A DNA stretch of 64,000 nt. It comes from Thiocapsa marina 5811 (GTDB taxonomy: Bacteria > Pseudomonadota > Gammaproteobacteria > Chromatiales > Chromatiaceae). Position 1 is the stretch's first letter, and each line of letters begins with the position of its first letter. This document shows positions 1 through 11,873 of the stretch, piece after piece. The notes beneath the pieces were generated by a model, which worked only from the letters and a program-made list of their open reading frames with translations, was not told the DNA's origin and did not search any database. The stretch covers positions 124,001 to 188,000 of the forward strand of contig NZ_AFWV01000013.1 in NCBI RefSeq assembly GCF_000223985.1. Direction: 5' to 3'. The position numbers and the translations under genes are program-made.

Positions 1-57
1 GGTTCGTTACTGATCGGTTTGTTGGCGTTCGATTTGTTGCCGTTCGATTTGTCTTAG
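1..57 (+). CDS. fabH: 3' end of fabH (ketoacyl-ACP synthase III), partial
   Basis: The first frame of the window is open and ends in a stop at 55-57. Its first residues (GSLLIG) resemble the end of FabH, where a TWGS-type motif normally closes the protein, and fabH is the usual neighbour upstream of fabD. Here the frame runs on about 15 residues through a hydrophobic repeat (LLAFDLLPFDLS), so the tail would be longer than normal. Too little is visible to be certain. Confidence 0.4.
   Translation, partial: GSLLIGLLAFDLLPFDLS
12..56 (+). repeat. three 15-bp imperfect tandem units
   Basis: Units at 12-26, 27-41 and 42-56 share the core GTTCGATTTGTTGCC with a few changes. The array covers the putative fabH tail and explains its repeating LLAFD/LLPFD residues. 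Confidence 0.7.
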
Positions 58-83
58 GGTCGTTGCCGATAAGGATGACACAC

Positions 84-1025
84 ATGATTGCCGCTTTCTT
101 CCCCGGCCAAGGCTCCCAATCGATCGGGATGCTCGACGCCCTGGCCGAATCGTATCCGGATGTTCGCAGGACCTTCGATGAGGCGTCGGATGCCTTGGGT
201 TTCGACCTATGGCGTCTGGTTCATGAGGGTCCCAAGGAGGATCTCGATCTCACCAGGAATACTCAACCCGTGATGCTCACCGCCGGTCTCGCGGTCTGGC
301 GCGCTTGGTTGCAGTCCGGCGGACCGGCCGCGGGTATCATGGCGGGTCATAGCCTCGGCGAGTATTCGGCCTTGGTGGCTGCCGGAGCCATGAGCTTTCC
401 CGACGGGGTGCGTCTGGCGGCCGAGCGTGCGCGTTTCATGCAGGAGGCCGTTCCGGCGGGGGAGGGTGCGATGGCCGCCGTCCTGGGTCTGGGCGATACC
501 GACGTCGTGGCACTTTGCGCCGCGCAGTCCGAAGGCGCGGTGCTCGAAGCGGTCAACTTCAACGCACCGGGCCAAGTCGTGATCGCGGGCGAGACCGCGG
601 CCGTGAACCGAGCCCTCGGCGCCGCCAAGGCGGCCGGCGCCAAGCGTGCCGTGACCCTGCCGGTCAGTGTCCCCTCGCATTGCGCATTGATGCGTCCCGC
701 CGCGGAGCGCCTCGCCGAGCGGTTGGCTGCGATCGAGATTCGGGTCCCCGAGGTTGCGGTCCTGCACAATGCCAGCGTAAAGAGCGCCCCCGACACCGCC
801 GCGTTGCGCGATCAATTGGTCCAACAGCTCTATCGCCCGGTCCGGTGGGTGGAGACGGTGCGTGCCGTCGCCGCCGAAGGTCTTCGTATCGCGATCGAGT
901 GCGGTCCCGGCAAGGTGCTGACCGGTCTGAACAAACGAATCGACGACAATCTGACGACACTGCCGGTCTTCGACCCGAAGTCACTCGAAGCGGCACTGGA
1001 GGCGATAGCGAATGCTGAACGATGA
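84..1025 (+). CDS. fabD: malonyl-CoA:ACP transacylase FabD
   Basis: FabD moves malonyl from CoA to acyl carrier protein to feed fatty acid elongation in the cytoplasm. The GQGSQ motif is at residues 8-12, the nucleophile is S90 in GHSLGE, and H199 (PSHCALM) is the likely second catalytic residue. The length of 313 residues fits the family. ATG 84 is chosen because AAGG at 71-74 lies 9 nt upstream; ATG 75 is in frame but too close to that site. The last 14 nt overlap fabG, so the two are probably translationally coupled. Confidence 0.95.
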   Translation: MIAAFFPGQGSQSIGMLDALAESYPDVRRTFDEASDALGFDLWRLVHEGPKEDLDLTRNTQPVMLTAGLAVWRAWLQSGGPAAGIMAGHSLGEYSALVAAGAMSFPDGVRLAAERARFMQEAVPAGEGAMAAVLGLGDTDVVALCAAQSEGAVLEAVNFNAPGQVVIAGETAAVNRALGAAKAAGAKRAVTLPVSVPSHCALMRPAAERLAERLAAIEIRVPEVAVLHNASVKSAPDTAALRDQLVQQLYRPVRWVETVRAVAAEGLRIAIECGPGKVLTGLNKRIDDNLTTLPVFDPKSLEAALEAIANAER

Positions 1026-1752
1026 AATCGCGCTTGTAACGGGCGCCTCGCGCGGGATCGGTCGGTCCATCGCGATGGCGCTGGCCGAGCAAGGTGCCGC
1101 CGTGGCCGGAACGGCAACCACGGCGGCCGGTGCACGCTCGATCGAGGACGCCTTGACTCAAGCGGGCTACCGAGGCATCGGCGTCGTGATGGACGTCTCC
1201 GATCAAGCCTCGGTCGATGCTGCAATGACGCAGATCACCGAGCGCCTCGGTGCGCCCGGCATTCTCGTGAACAATGCGGGCATTACACGCGACAACCTCC
1301 TGATGCGCATGAAGGACGAGGAGTGGGATGCGGTCATCGAGACCAATCTCAGCTCGCTCTACCGCGTGACCAAGGCCTGTTTGCGTGCGATGACGAAGGC
1401 ACGAAAAGGCCGGATCATCAATATCGCCTCCGTCGTGGGCTCCATGGGCAACGCCGGCCAGACCAACTATGCGGCCGCCAAGGCGGGCATGATGGGCTTC
1501 ACCAAGGCGTTGGCGCGCGAGGTCGGATCGCGCGCGATCACGGTCAATTGTGTTGCCCCGGGGTTCATCGACACCGACATGACCCGCGACCTGCCCGATG
1601 CGCAACGCCAGTCATTGATCGGGAGCATCCCCTTAGCACGCCTGGGACATCCCGAGGAAATTGCAGGCTCCGTGGTCTTTTTGGCCTCTCCCGCAGCAGC
1701 TTACATCACCGGCGAGACCCTGCACGTGAACGGCGGCATGCATATGGCATGA
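1012..1752 (+). CDS. fabG: 3-oxoacyl-ACP reductase FabG
   Basis: This is the NADPH-dependent short-chain dehydrogenase that reduces the beta-keto group in each fatty acid elongation cycle. At 246 residues it has the usual length. The nucleotide-binding GASRGIG is at 11-17, NNAG starts at residue 87, and the catalytic set is S140, Y153 and K157. The start codon lies inside the fabD coding end. About 150 bp separate it from acpP, which leaves room for a separate acpP promoter. Confidence 0.96.
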   Translation: MLNDEIALVTGASRGIGRSIAMALAEQGAAVAGTATTAAGARSIEDALTQAGYRGIGVVMDVSDQASVDAAMTQITERLGAPGILVNNAGITRDNLLMRMKDEEWDAVIETNLSSLYRVTKACLRAMTKARKGRIINIASVVGSMGNAGQTNYAAAKAGMMGFTKALAREVGSRAITVNCVAPGFIDTDMTRDLPDAQRQSLIGSIPLARLGHPEEIAGSVVFLASPAAAYITGETLHVNGGMHMA

Positions 1753-1905
1753 AATGCGTTGTTCTCGATATGATTAAGGTCAACTAAATCAGATCCTTGT
1801 GCTTTTTGCCGAGGACTGATACGGCTTTCATCGGCCGTCGATTGTCACTAGAATACCGCCTGGTCCAGCGAGGGCCACCTTTATTCATCCGGAGGAATCA
1901 GTTCC

Positions 1906-2142
1906 ATGAGCAGCGTTGAAGATCGAGTCCGCAAAATCGTTGTCGAACAACTCGGCGTCAAGGAAGAGGAAGTGACCTCGGAGGCGTCCTTCGTCGACGA
2001 TCTGGGCGCGGACTCACTCGACACGGTTGAGTTGGTCATGGCCCTCGAAGAAGAGTTCGAAACCGAGATCCCGGACGAGGACGCGGAGAAGATCACCACC
2101 GTCCAGCAGGCCATCAACTACATCAACCAACACCAAGCCTAG
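1906..2142 (+). CDS. acpP: acyl carrier protein
   Basis: This 78-residue acidic protein carries the growing acyl chain on a 4'-phosphopantetheine attached to S37 in the DSLD motif. A strong ribosome site (GGAGGAA, 1891-1897) sits 8 nt before the ATG, fitting the high expression normal for ACP. It lies between fabG and fabF as in most gammaproteobacteria. The 153-bp upstream gap is less GC-rich than the genes and probably holds a promoter, but no convincing -35/-10 pair can be fixed by eye. Confidence 0.97.
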   Translation: MSSVEDRVRKIVVEQLGVKEEEVTSEASFVDDLGADSLDTVELVMALEEEFETEIPDEDAEKITTVQQAINYINQHQA

Positions 2143-2257
2143 GCAGGTGTCCGGCACCCGGATCGGGTGCTCCGAGGCTCGAGAGCCGTCGGCCGCAGCT
2201 GGAAGCCGGTGCGGCGGCGAGCGTCGAATAGCGCGTTTCGAACGAAAGGGGTAGGCA

Positions 2258-3496
2258 ATGTCAGGCAGAAGGGTCGTGGTCACCGGTTTAGGCCTCGTGG
2301 CGCCGGTCGGTTTGGACGTCAAGTCCTCCTGGGACAACATCCTCGCCGGCAAAAGCGGGATCAAACCCATCACCCATTTCGATATCGAGCCGTTCAGCAC
2401 CCGCTTCGGCGGCCCGATTTACGGCTTCGAGATCAGCGACTATGTCTCTGAGAAAGAAGCTAAAAAGATGGATAAATTCATCCATTACGGTATGGCTGCC
2501 GGCTGTCAGGCGATCGCCGACGCAGGGCTCGAGATCGATGACGCCAACCGTCGCCGCATCGGCGTGGCGATCGGATCGGGGATCGGCGGAATCACGGGCA
2601 TCGAGAACAATTACGAAGCCTACCGCACCAAGGGTCCGCGTCGGATCTCACCCTTCTTTGTGCCCGCCAACATCATCAACATGGTTGCCGGCAATCTCTC
2701 GATCAAGTTCGGGCTGAAAGGTCCAAACTACTCGATCGTGTCCGCCTGCAGTACGGCGACGCACAACATCGGAGAGGCGGCGATCATGATCCGCCACGGC
2801 TATGTGGACGTCATGATCGCCGGCGGGGCCGAGATGGCCACCTCGCCGGTCGGGCTCGGCGGATTTGCGGCGGCTCGAGCGCTCTCCACGCGCAACGACG
2901 CGCCGGAGGCGGCCAGTCGTCCTTTCGATCGCGATCGCGACGGCTTTGTCCTCAGCGACGGTGCAGGGGTCGTGGTGCTCGAAGAGTACGAGCGCGCCAA
3001 AGCGCGCGGCGCAACCATCTACGCCGAGCTTGTGGGTGTCGGTATGAACTCCGATGCCTACCATATGACCGCGCCGTCGGAGAACGGCGAAGGCGCCAGC
3101 GACTGTATGCTGCTCGCGCTCGCGGACGCAGGTCTCGACAAGGACCAGGTTCACTACATCAACGCGCACGGCACATCGACGCCCGCGGGCGATGCGGCCG
3201 AGACCCTGGCCATCAAACGTGCGTTCGGTCAGCGCGCCTACGAGATCCCGGTGAGCTCGACCAAGTCCATGACCGGTCACATGCTCGGTGCCGCCGGCGG
3301 GGCAGAGGCGATCTTCACGATCCTCGCCATTCGCGATCAGGTCGCACCGCCCACCATCAACTACGAGACACCGGACCCGGCCTGCGATCTCGATTACGTC
3401 CCGAATACCGCCCGAGAGATGCGCATCGATGTCGCGTTGACCAACTCCTTCGGATTCGGCGGAACCAACGGAACCCTCGCTTTCCGGCGGCCCTAG
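2258..3496 (+). CDS. fabF: 3-oxoacyl-ACP synthase II FabF
   Basis: FabF is the condensing enzyme that elongates acyl-ACP with malonyl-ACP and matters for unsaturated fatty acids. At 412 residues it has the family length. The catalytic triad is visible: C164 in SACSTATH, H304 in [11 protein letters not shown] and H341 in [10 protein letters not shown]. The C-terminal FGFGGTNG loop is intact. AAAGGGG lies about 7 nt before the ATG. It is followed by pabC, as in E. coli. Confidence 0.97.
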   Translation: MSGRRVVVTGLGLVAPVGLDVKSSWDNILAGKSGIKPITHFDIEPFSTRFGGPIYGFEISDYVSEKEAKKMDKFIHYGMAAGCQAIADAGLEIDDANRRRIGVAIGSGIGGITGIENNYEAYRTKGPRRISPFFVPANIINMVAGNLSIKFGLKGPNYSIVSACSTATHNIGEAAIMIRHGYVDVMIAGGAEMATSPVGLGGFAAARALSTRNDAPEAASRPFDRDRDGFVLSDGAGVVVLEEYERAKARGATIYAELVGVGMNSDAYHMTAPSENGEGASDCMLLALADAGLDKDQVHYINAHGTSTPAGDAAETLAIKRAFGQRAYEIPVSSTKSMTGHMLGAAGGAEAIFTILAIRDQVAPPTINYETPDPACDLDYVPNTAREMRIDVALTNSFGFGGTNGTLAFRRP

Positions 3497-3598
3497 GGTC
3501 GGTTTTTGCGTCGGGTTCGACCGCGATTGGGCGGTTCGTCACCACCATCTCCGGTTGCCGAGCCGTCCTACGAGGTCGGCGTCTCGGCGGCAACGGGT

Positions 3599-4422
3599 GT
3601 GCTGCGTGTCTTCACGGATGGGTGCGAGCAGGACCGACTCTCGGTCGGAGATCGCGGCCTGCACTACGGCGACGGTCTATTCGAGACCATCCTGATCCGC
3701 GACGGTATGCCTTGTCTGTGGAACCGCCATCTGGCGCGTCTCGCGCTCGGCGCCGATCGGCTCGGTCTCGCGCAGCCCTCTCGATCGATTTTGCGCGAAG
3801 AGGCAGCTCGGATATGTGCCGGGCTCGACGACGGGCTTCTGAAGCTGATCGTCACCCGCGGCGTCGGGGGCCGGGGGTATCGCCCTCCCGCCTCGCCGCA
3901 CCCTCGGCGCATCCTGTTGTCCTATGCATCGTCTCCGAGCCCCGATCCGTCTGCGCAGGGCGGTGTCGTGATCCGATATTGCGCGACCCCTGCGTCCGTG
4001 AACCGACGTCTGGCCGGAATCAAGCATCTCAACCGCTTGGATGCGGTGCTCGCCCGGCAGGAATGGGATGACCCGCAGATCGCCGAGGGCCTGATGTGCG
4101 ACGACGCGGGCGACGTCGTGGGCGGGACCATGACGAATCTCTTTGTGTGGGACGGTGTTGCGCTCGCTACACCCGCGGTGACGCGCAGCGGCCTTGCCGG
4201 AACCGTCCGTTCGGTTGCACTCGAGTCGGCCGCGCGCGCCGGGATTGCCTGTGTCGAGCGCCCGATCACGCGCAGGATGATCGAGGAGTCCGTCGGGCTC
4301 TTTCTGACCAACGCGCGGATCGGCGTCTGGCCGGTTGTCCGCCTCGAGGAGCAGTCGTTCGACCCCGAACGGCTGCCCGTCGATCTCTTGCATCAGATCC
4401 GCCAAGCGGCACAGACACCTGA

Positions 4423-4438
<16 letters not shown>
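3599..4438 (+). CDS. pabC: aminodeoxychorismate lyase PabC
   Basis: PabC is a fold-IV PLP enzyme that releases pyruvate from 4-amino-4-deoxychorismate to give p-aminobenzoate for folate. The GDGLFET motif near the N terminus, the lysine in GIKHLNRLDAV and the VGGTMTNLF region are typical. GTG 3599 gives 279 residues, close to the 269 of E. coli. An in-frame TTG at 3506 would add 31 residues with no family match, so the start is uncertain. The stop overlaps the start region of mltG. Confidence 0.88.
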
Positions 4439-7159
<2,721 letters not shown>

Positions 7160-7162
7160 CCC

Positions 7163-7534
7163 ATGGCGACACCGGGCGCGTCCACTGGGTCCCTCGCGGG
7201 ACAGCAGCGTATCCTCAGTTTCGCGATCAAGGACAAGGCTGCGCTCTATGCCGCATTCATGCCCTTCGTCAAGAACGGAGGGCTCTTCATCCCGACGACG
7301 AAGCGCTACCAGCTCGGCGACGAGATCTTTCTTCTGCTGCAGTTGATGGAGGAGACCGAGCGTATCCCGGTTGCCGGCAAGGTGGTCTGGGTCACCCCGC
7401 CGGGTGCCGAGGGCAGCCGTGCGATCGGGGTCGGCGTGCAGTTCAGCGAGCAGGACAAGGGGATGGCCCGCCGCAAGATCGAGGACTATCTCGTCGGGGC
7501 ACTCAACTCGGATCGCCCCACACACACCATGTAG
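7163..7534 (+). CDS. pilZ: PilZ-domain type IV pilus protein
   Basis: This 123-residue protein is a single PilZ domain of the kind needed for type IV pilus assembly. It carries the family motif VKNGGLFIPT but lacks the RxxxR pair used to bind c-di-GMP, as is usual for this subgroup. The ATG has AGGAG about 10 nt upstream, overlapping the end of holB. The order holB-pilZ-tatD matches Pseudomonas and related bacteria, which supports the call. Confidence 0.9.
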   Translation: MATPGASTGSLAGQQRILSFAIKDKAALYAAFMPFVKNGGLFIPTTKRYQLGDEIFLLLQLMEETERIPVAGKVVWVTPPGAEGSRAIGVGVQFSEQDKGMARRKIEDYLVGALNSDRPTHTM

Positions 7535-7542
7535 GAGAGCCG

Positions 7543-8316
7543 ATGCTCGTCGATTCCCATTGTCATCTCGATCGCGTGGATCTTCGTCGATACGATGGCG
7601 ACTTTCACGGGCTCATGCAGGCGACCGCCGAGGCAGGGGTCACCCGTATGCTCTGTGTCTCGATCGATTTGGAGCACTATCCGGCCATGCGGCGCCTGGT
7701 CGATCCCTTCGATCAGGTCGACGTCTCGGTCGGCGTGCATCCGAACCAGGAGCATGGCGAAGAGCCGACCGTGGAGCGGTTGGTGTCTTTGGCGGCCGAT
7801 CCGCGAAACGTCGCCATCGGGGAGACGGGACTGGATTATTTCCATCGCAATCTTGATCCGGCCCTTCAGCGCGAACGTTTCCGCGTCCACATTGCAGCGG
7901 CACGCGCATGTGGCAAGCCGCTGATTATCCACACGCGCGATGCGCGCGAGGATACGATCGCGATCCTGCGCGAGGAGGGCGCCGATGCCGTCGGCGGGGT
8001 GCTGCACTGCTTTACCGAGAATTGGGAGATGGCCAAGGCGGGCATGGATCTGGGTTTCTATGTCTCCTTTTCCGGGATCGTCACCTTCAAAAACGCCGAG
8101 GAGCTGCGCGACGTCGCGCGTCGCGTCCCCCTTGATCGCCTTCTTGTCGAGACGGATTCGCCCTACCTTGCGCCCATGCCGCATCGCGGCAAACCCAACG
8201 AGCCGAAAATGGTCGCCCATGTCGCGAGCCGAATCGCCGAACTTCGCGGGATGGATCCGGCAGAAATTGCCTCGGTCACGCGGGAGAATTACTTCCGTTT
8301 GTTCGCCATCGCTTAA
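7543..8316 (+). CDS. tatD: TatD-family metal-dependent hydrolase
   Basis: TatD-type DNases are metal-dependent hydrolases with an amidohydrolase-like barrel. The N-terminal H6 and H8 (HCHLD), GETGLDYF, the His in IIHTRDA, HCFTE and the C-terminal ETDSPYLAP are all present in 257 residues. TAGGAGAG lies just before ATG 7543. The TAA stop is contributed by the inverted-repeat tip of a palindromic element (8313-8398). It could equally be named ycfH, as the TatD subtypes cannot be separated here. Confidence 0.9.
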   Translation: MLVDSHCHLDRVDLRRYDGDFHGLMQATAEAGVTRMLCVSIDLEHYPAMRRLVDPFDQVDVSVGVHPNQEHGEEPTVERLVSLAADPRNVAIGETGLDYFHRNLDPALQRERFRVHIAAARACGKPLIIHTRDAREDTIAILREEGADAVGGVLHCFTENWEMAKAGMDLGFYVSFSGIVTFKNAEELRDVARRVPLDRLLVETDSPYLAPMPHRGKPNEPKMVAHVASRIAELRGMDPAEIASVTRENYFRLFAIA

Positions 8317-8398
8317 ACCGCGCCGACTCCAACGCTCGCCAAGTCTGCCGGGGCCGATCCAACCTTAAAACATCGAATACCGCGCTGGGCGCGGTTTA
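8313..8398 (+). repeat. palindromic element, copy 1
   Basis: An 86-bp element with ends TTAAACCGCGCC and GGGCGCGGTTTA. The left tip supplies the tatD stop codon; the right tip ends 3 bp before the pap stop. Its inner sequence matches copies at 10712, 17974, 28408 and 57252, the last three in the opposite orientation. Confidence 0.85.
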
Positions 8399-8401
8399 GG
8401 A

Positions 8402-9979
8402 TCAAGACTCCGACTTGCCGTTCGATCCCTTTTTCCCCTCGTCGGGACGCTTCTCACCGCACGGCAGGTATCCGGCCGTCGGCTCGGGATCGCGCTTGAG
8501 CGCTTCGCGCACGGTGTCGCAGACGGTCTTGAGCACCTTCACGCGCGCGTAGGGCTTGTCGTTGCCCTCCACCAGGGTCCAGGCCGCGTGCTTGGTGCTG
8601 GTGCGCACCACCATCTCGTTGATCGCATCCTTGTACTGGGGCCACTTCTCACGGTTGCGCCAATCCTCGTCCGTGATCTTGTAACGCTTGTAGGGAACAT
8701 TCTCGCGATCCTTGAACCGCCTGAGCTGCTCGTCCTGACTGATGTGGATCCAGAATTTGAGCAGGATGACGCCACTGTCCACGAGCTGCTCTTCGAAACG
8801 ATTGATCTCGGAGTAGGCGCGTCTCCATTCGGCATCATCGGCGAAGCCCTCGACCCGCTCCACCAGAACGCGTCCGTACCAGGATCTGTCGTAAAGGGTG
8901 ATGTAGCCCGCCCGCGGGACATGACGCCAGAAGCGCCAGAGATAGTGATGCGATTTCTCCTCGTCGGTGGGCGCGGCGACCGGGATGGTGCGATAGAGGC
9001 GTGCATCGACCGCGGTGGTGATCCTCCTGATCGCGCCGCCTTTACCGCCGGCGTCGACACCCTCGAAGACCAGAACAGTCGATCGCTTCTTGTTGTAGGC
9101 GCTCCAAGCCAACTCGTTGATCTCGGTCTGCAGGCGCTTCATCTCGGCCTTGTAGGTGTCCTTGTCCAAGGAAAGCGAGAGATCCAATTGATCGAGAAGC
9201 GTAATCTGGGCATTCGCCCCGCTCGGGAGCTCCGGGCTTCCGCTGCTGCTTCTGATGCTGTCCGAGGGGGCCTCGGCCAGCCGCGAGCGGATGGCGTGCA
9301 GAAGGGTCTTGCCGACGGTCAAGTCGCGGTATCGCCTGTCCTCGGCCTCGACCAGATACCAGGGGCAGACACCCCGGTCGGTGTGGCGGATGACACGCTC
9401 GGCAACCTGCTCGAACGCGGCGTACTGCTCGGAGAACTTGCTCTTGTCCGGGAGCATCTTCCAGCGACTCTTGTCGTCGCGCGAGAGCTCCTTCAGGCGC
9501 GCCTTCTGGTCGTCTTCGGACATATGGAACCAGAACTTCAGGATGAGTGCGCCGTCCTGGATGAGCATGCGCTCGAAATCGACGATGCGATTGAGCTCCC
9601 CGTCGAGCTCCGCATCGCTGCAATGACCCTGAAAACGATGCTCGATCGGGGTCTGATACCAGCCGCCGAAAAGGATCGAGATCTCCCCGCGGGGCGGCAT
9701 CGAACGCCAAAAGCGCCAATAGCGCGGACGTGCGCGCTCCTCGTCGGTCTCGTCCCAGAACGCGAAGGTTTGAACGCCGCGTGTATCCAACCATTCGTTC
9801 AGCCGATTCACCACCTCGCCTTTACCTGCCGCCTCGACACCCGAGATGAGAACGATCACCGGGATATCGGAGTCCTTCAGATCACGTTGTGCCGAGAGGA
9901 GCTCGGTACGCAGCGCCTCCTGCTGCTCCTTGAAGTCGTCCTTGCTGACCGAGCGGCCTACTTTTGTCGATTCGAACAT
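8402..9979 (-). CDS. pap: polyphosphate:AMP phosphotransferase (two-domain PPK2)
   Basis: This 525-residue protein has two PPK2 kinase domains in tandem. The first has a P-loop-like GVEAAGKGEV near residue 46; the second has GVDAGGKGGA near residue 308, followed by a DRSWYGRVLVERVEGF stretch. Two fused PPK2 domains are typical of the class that makes ADP from AMP and polyphosphate, with the C-terminal domain active. That fits polyphosphate-storing bacteria. It is convergent with tatD and its C terminus is Lys/Ser-rich. Confidence 0.88.
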   Translation of the reverse strand: MFESTKVGRSVSKDDFKEQQEALRTELLSAQRDLKDSDIPVIVLISGVEAAGKGEVVNRLNEWLDTRGVQTFAFWDETDEERARPRYWRFWRSMPPRGEISILFGGWYQTPIEHRFQGHCSDAELDGELNRIVDFERMLIQDGALILKFWFHMSEDDQKARLKELSRDDKSRWKMLPDKSKFSEQYAAFEQVAERVIRHTDRGVCPWYLVEAEDRRYRDLTVGKTLLHAIRSRLAEAPSDSIRSSSGSPELPSGANAQITLLDQLDLSLSLDKDTYKAEMKRLQTEINELAWSAYNKKRSTVLVFEGVDAGGKGGAIRRITTAVDARLYRTIPVAAPTDEEKSHHYLWRFWRHVPRAGYITLYDRSWYGRVLVERVEGFADDAEWRRAYSEINRFEEQLVDSGVILLKFWIHISQDEQLRRFKDRENVPYKRYKITDEDWRNREKWPQYKDAINEMVVRTSTKHAAWTLVEGNDKPYARVKVLKTVCDTVREALKRDPEPTAGYLPCGEKRPDEGKKGSNGKSES

Positions 9980-10191
9980 GCGTCATTTCCTCATGATGCG
10001 GGATCCACTTCCGCGTCCCGGGTACTCCAGGCGCGAAACGGCCGACTTCGGGGATATGGTCTGCGCATGGGACGGATCGAGCAAGCGTTGTGACGACTTC
10101 ATTCCAATCGGCGTGTGCCACGCAGTCTCTGCGATGGTAGAGTTCGGTCTGATCCCGATGAAGGATGGAGCGATCCGCACGAGCCTTTGCC

Positions 10192-10659
10192 ATGATCGAC
10201 TGGACCTTTACCCCCGCCTCTCTTTGGACCTTGATCGGTGTCGTGCTCATCTTGTCCGAGCTCGCGCTGCCCGGCGTGATTGCCGTCTTCTTCGGGATCG
10301 CCGCGCTATTGGTCGGACTGCTGCTGTTCCTCGATGTCCCGATCGGTCCGCCGGCACAGATCCTCTTGTTCGGTGTGCTGGGCGCCGCGCTTTTGCTGTT
10401 TGCGCGGCATCGCCTCAAGCCCTGGTTCCGCGGGCAGGTGGAGACCGGCGGGAGCGGCAGCGAAGTGCTTCCCGAAGGGACGCGGGCCCGGGCGCAGACC
10501 GACTTCGTGCGCGGCGCGGGTGTCGTGTCCCTCAACGGCGTTCGCTGGAACGCCGAGTCCTCTGATCCCATCCATGCGGGCGACCCGGTCTGGCTCACCG
10601 GTCGGCGGGGACTCGTTCTGCACGTCAGTGCAGCGCCTCCGAGAACGCCCGAATCCTGA
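10192..10659 (+). CDS. NfeD-like membrane protein
   Basis: This 155-residue protein has two or three N-terminal membrane segments (about 8-75) and then a small soluble domain of the NfeD OB-fold type (GTRARAQTDFVRGAGVVSLNG). NfeD-like proteins pair with SPFH proteins, and an SPFH gene follows at 10813. The partnership matches the E. coli ybbJ-qmcA pair. ATG 10192 is chosen on hydrophobic-segment position; ATG 10165 is in frame and would add nine residues. Confidence 0.82.
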   Translation: MIDWTFTPASLWTLIGVVLILSELALPGVIAVFFGIAALLVGLLLFLDVPIGPPAQILLFGVLGAALLLFARHRLKPWFRGQVETGGSGSEVLPEGTRARAQTDFVRGAGVVSLNGVRWNAESSDPIHAGDPVWLTGRRGLVLHVSAAPPRTPES

Positions 10660-10711
10660 GGCCGGCCGCGAGACACGTCGTGCGGAAAAGGTCGGTTTTT
10701 CGGTTCTCGTC

Positions 10712-10796
10712 TAAACCGCGCCTGCTCCGACAACCGTCCCGTCTACCGGGGCCGACCCCATCCGAAGACAACACATACCGCGACCGGCGCGGTTTA
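10712..10796 (+). repeat. palindromic element, copy 2
   Basis: An 85-bp element with ends TAAACCGCGCC and GGCGCGGTTTA, same orientation as copy 1 and alignable along its length. The flank after its right end (GAGGAGAG) serves as the ribosome site of the SPFH gene that starts 16 bp on. Confidence 0.85.
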
Positions 10797-10812
10797 GAGG
10801 AGAGACCGAACG

Positions 10813-11766
10813 ATGGATGACATGTACCTCAGCATCAGTACCTTGATTTCGCTCGTCGCGGTGGCGGTGATCGTGATCGCTTTGGCCAAGACGGCGCAGA
10901 TCGTCCCCCAGCGCTCGGCCTACATCATCGAGCGTCTGGGGCGCTACTCGCGCACCCTGGATGCCGGCTTCCACATCCTGATCCCCTTCGTGGATCGCGT
11001 CGCCTACCGACATACCCTGAAGGAGGAGGCGCTCGATGTCCCCAAGCAGCAGTGCATCACCAAGGACAACATCGCCGTGAGCGTGGACGGGGTTCTCTAC
11101 CTTCAGGTGATCGACCCCCAGTCGGCGAGCTATGGCATCACGGACTATCGCTTCGCGTCCATGAGCCTGGCGCAGACGACGCTGCGCTCCATCATCGGCC
11201 AGATCGAGCTGGACAGAACCTTCGAGGAGCGCAGCAGGCTGAACGAAGAGGTCGTCAGCGCCCTCGACGACGCCGCGCAGCCCTGGGGCGTGAAGGTCAT
11301 GCGCTACGAGATCGCCGACATCGTGATGCCGGGCACCATCACCGACGCACTCGAGCAGCAGATGCGCGCCGAGCGCGAGCGCCGGGCGGTCGTGGCGCGC
11401 TCGGAGGGCGAGCGCCAAGAGAAGATCAACATCTCCGAGGGTCAGAAGATCCAGGTCATCAATCTCTCGGAAGCAGAGAAGGAAAAACAGATCAACGAGG
11501 CCGAGGGCAAGGCGCGCGAGATTCAGATGCTCGCGGAGGCGACCGCGATCGGGATCGAACGGATCGCCGCGGCCATCGAGAAGCCCGGCGGGAAGGATGC
11601 CGTGAGTCTGCGCATCGCCGAGCAGTACGTGCGTGAGTTCGGGCGCATCGCACAGTCGGGAACGACCCTGATCTTGCCCGCGGAGCTCAGCAACATCGGT
11701 GCAGCGGTCGCGGGTTTGGCGAAGACGCTACAAACGGTCGATTCGGTCGAGGCGGCCAAACCCTGA
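10813..11766 (+). CDS. qmcA: SPFH/band 7 membrane protein (QmcA/stomatin-like)
   Basis: One N-terminal membrane segment (about 8-25) is followed by an SPFH domain (QIVPQRSAYIIERLGRYSR onward) and an Ala/Glu-rich coiled coil from about residue 185 to 260. SPFH proteins form large oligomers that organise membrane microdomains and influence membrane protease quality control. The 317-residue length is close to E. coli QmcA. The NfeD-like gene upstream is its expected partner. Confidence 0.87.
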   Translation: MDDMYLSISTLISLVAVAVIVIALAKTAQIVPQRSAYIIERLGRYSRTLDAGFHILIPFVDRVAYRHTLKEEALDVPKQQCITKDNIAVSVDGVLYLQVIDPQSASYGITDYRFASMSLAQTTLRSIIGQIELDRTFEERSRLNEEVVSALDDAAQPWGVKVMRYEIADIVMPGTITDALEQQMRAERERRAVVARSEGERQEKINISEGQKIQVINLSEAEKEKQINEAEGKAREIQMLAEATAIGIERIAAAIEKPGGKDAVSLRIAEQYVREFGRIAQSGTTLILPAELSNIGAAVAGLAKTLQTVDSVEAAKP

Positions 11767-11873
11767 GGCATCGAAAAACGGTGGCCGGGGTGCGATTACG
11801 AACCCCGGAATCCCGGGCCGAAAGCCTGCGTCTTGGTCTCTTCGCGTCGTTTTCGGTTCCTTCCGACGCGCGG

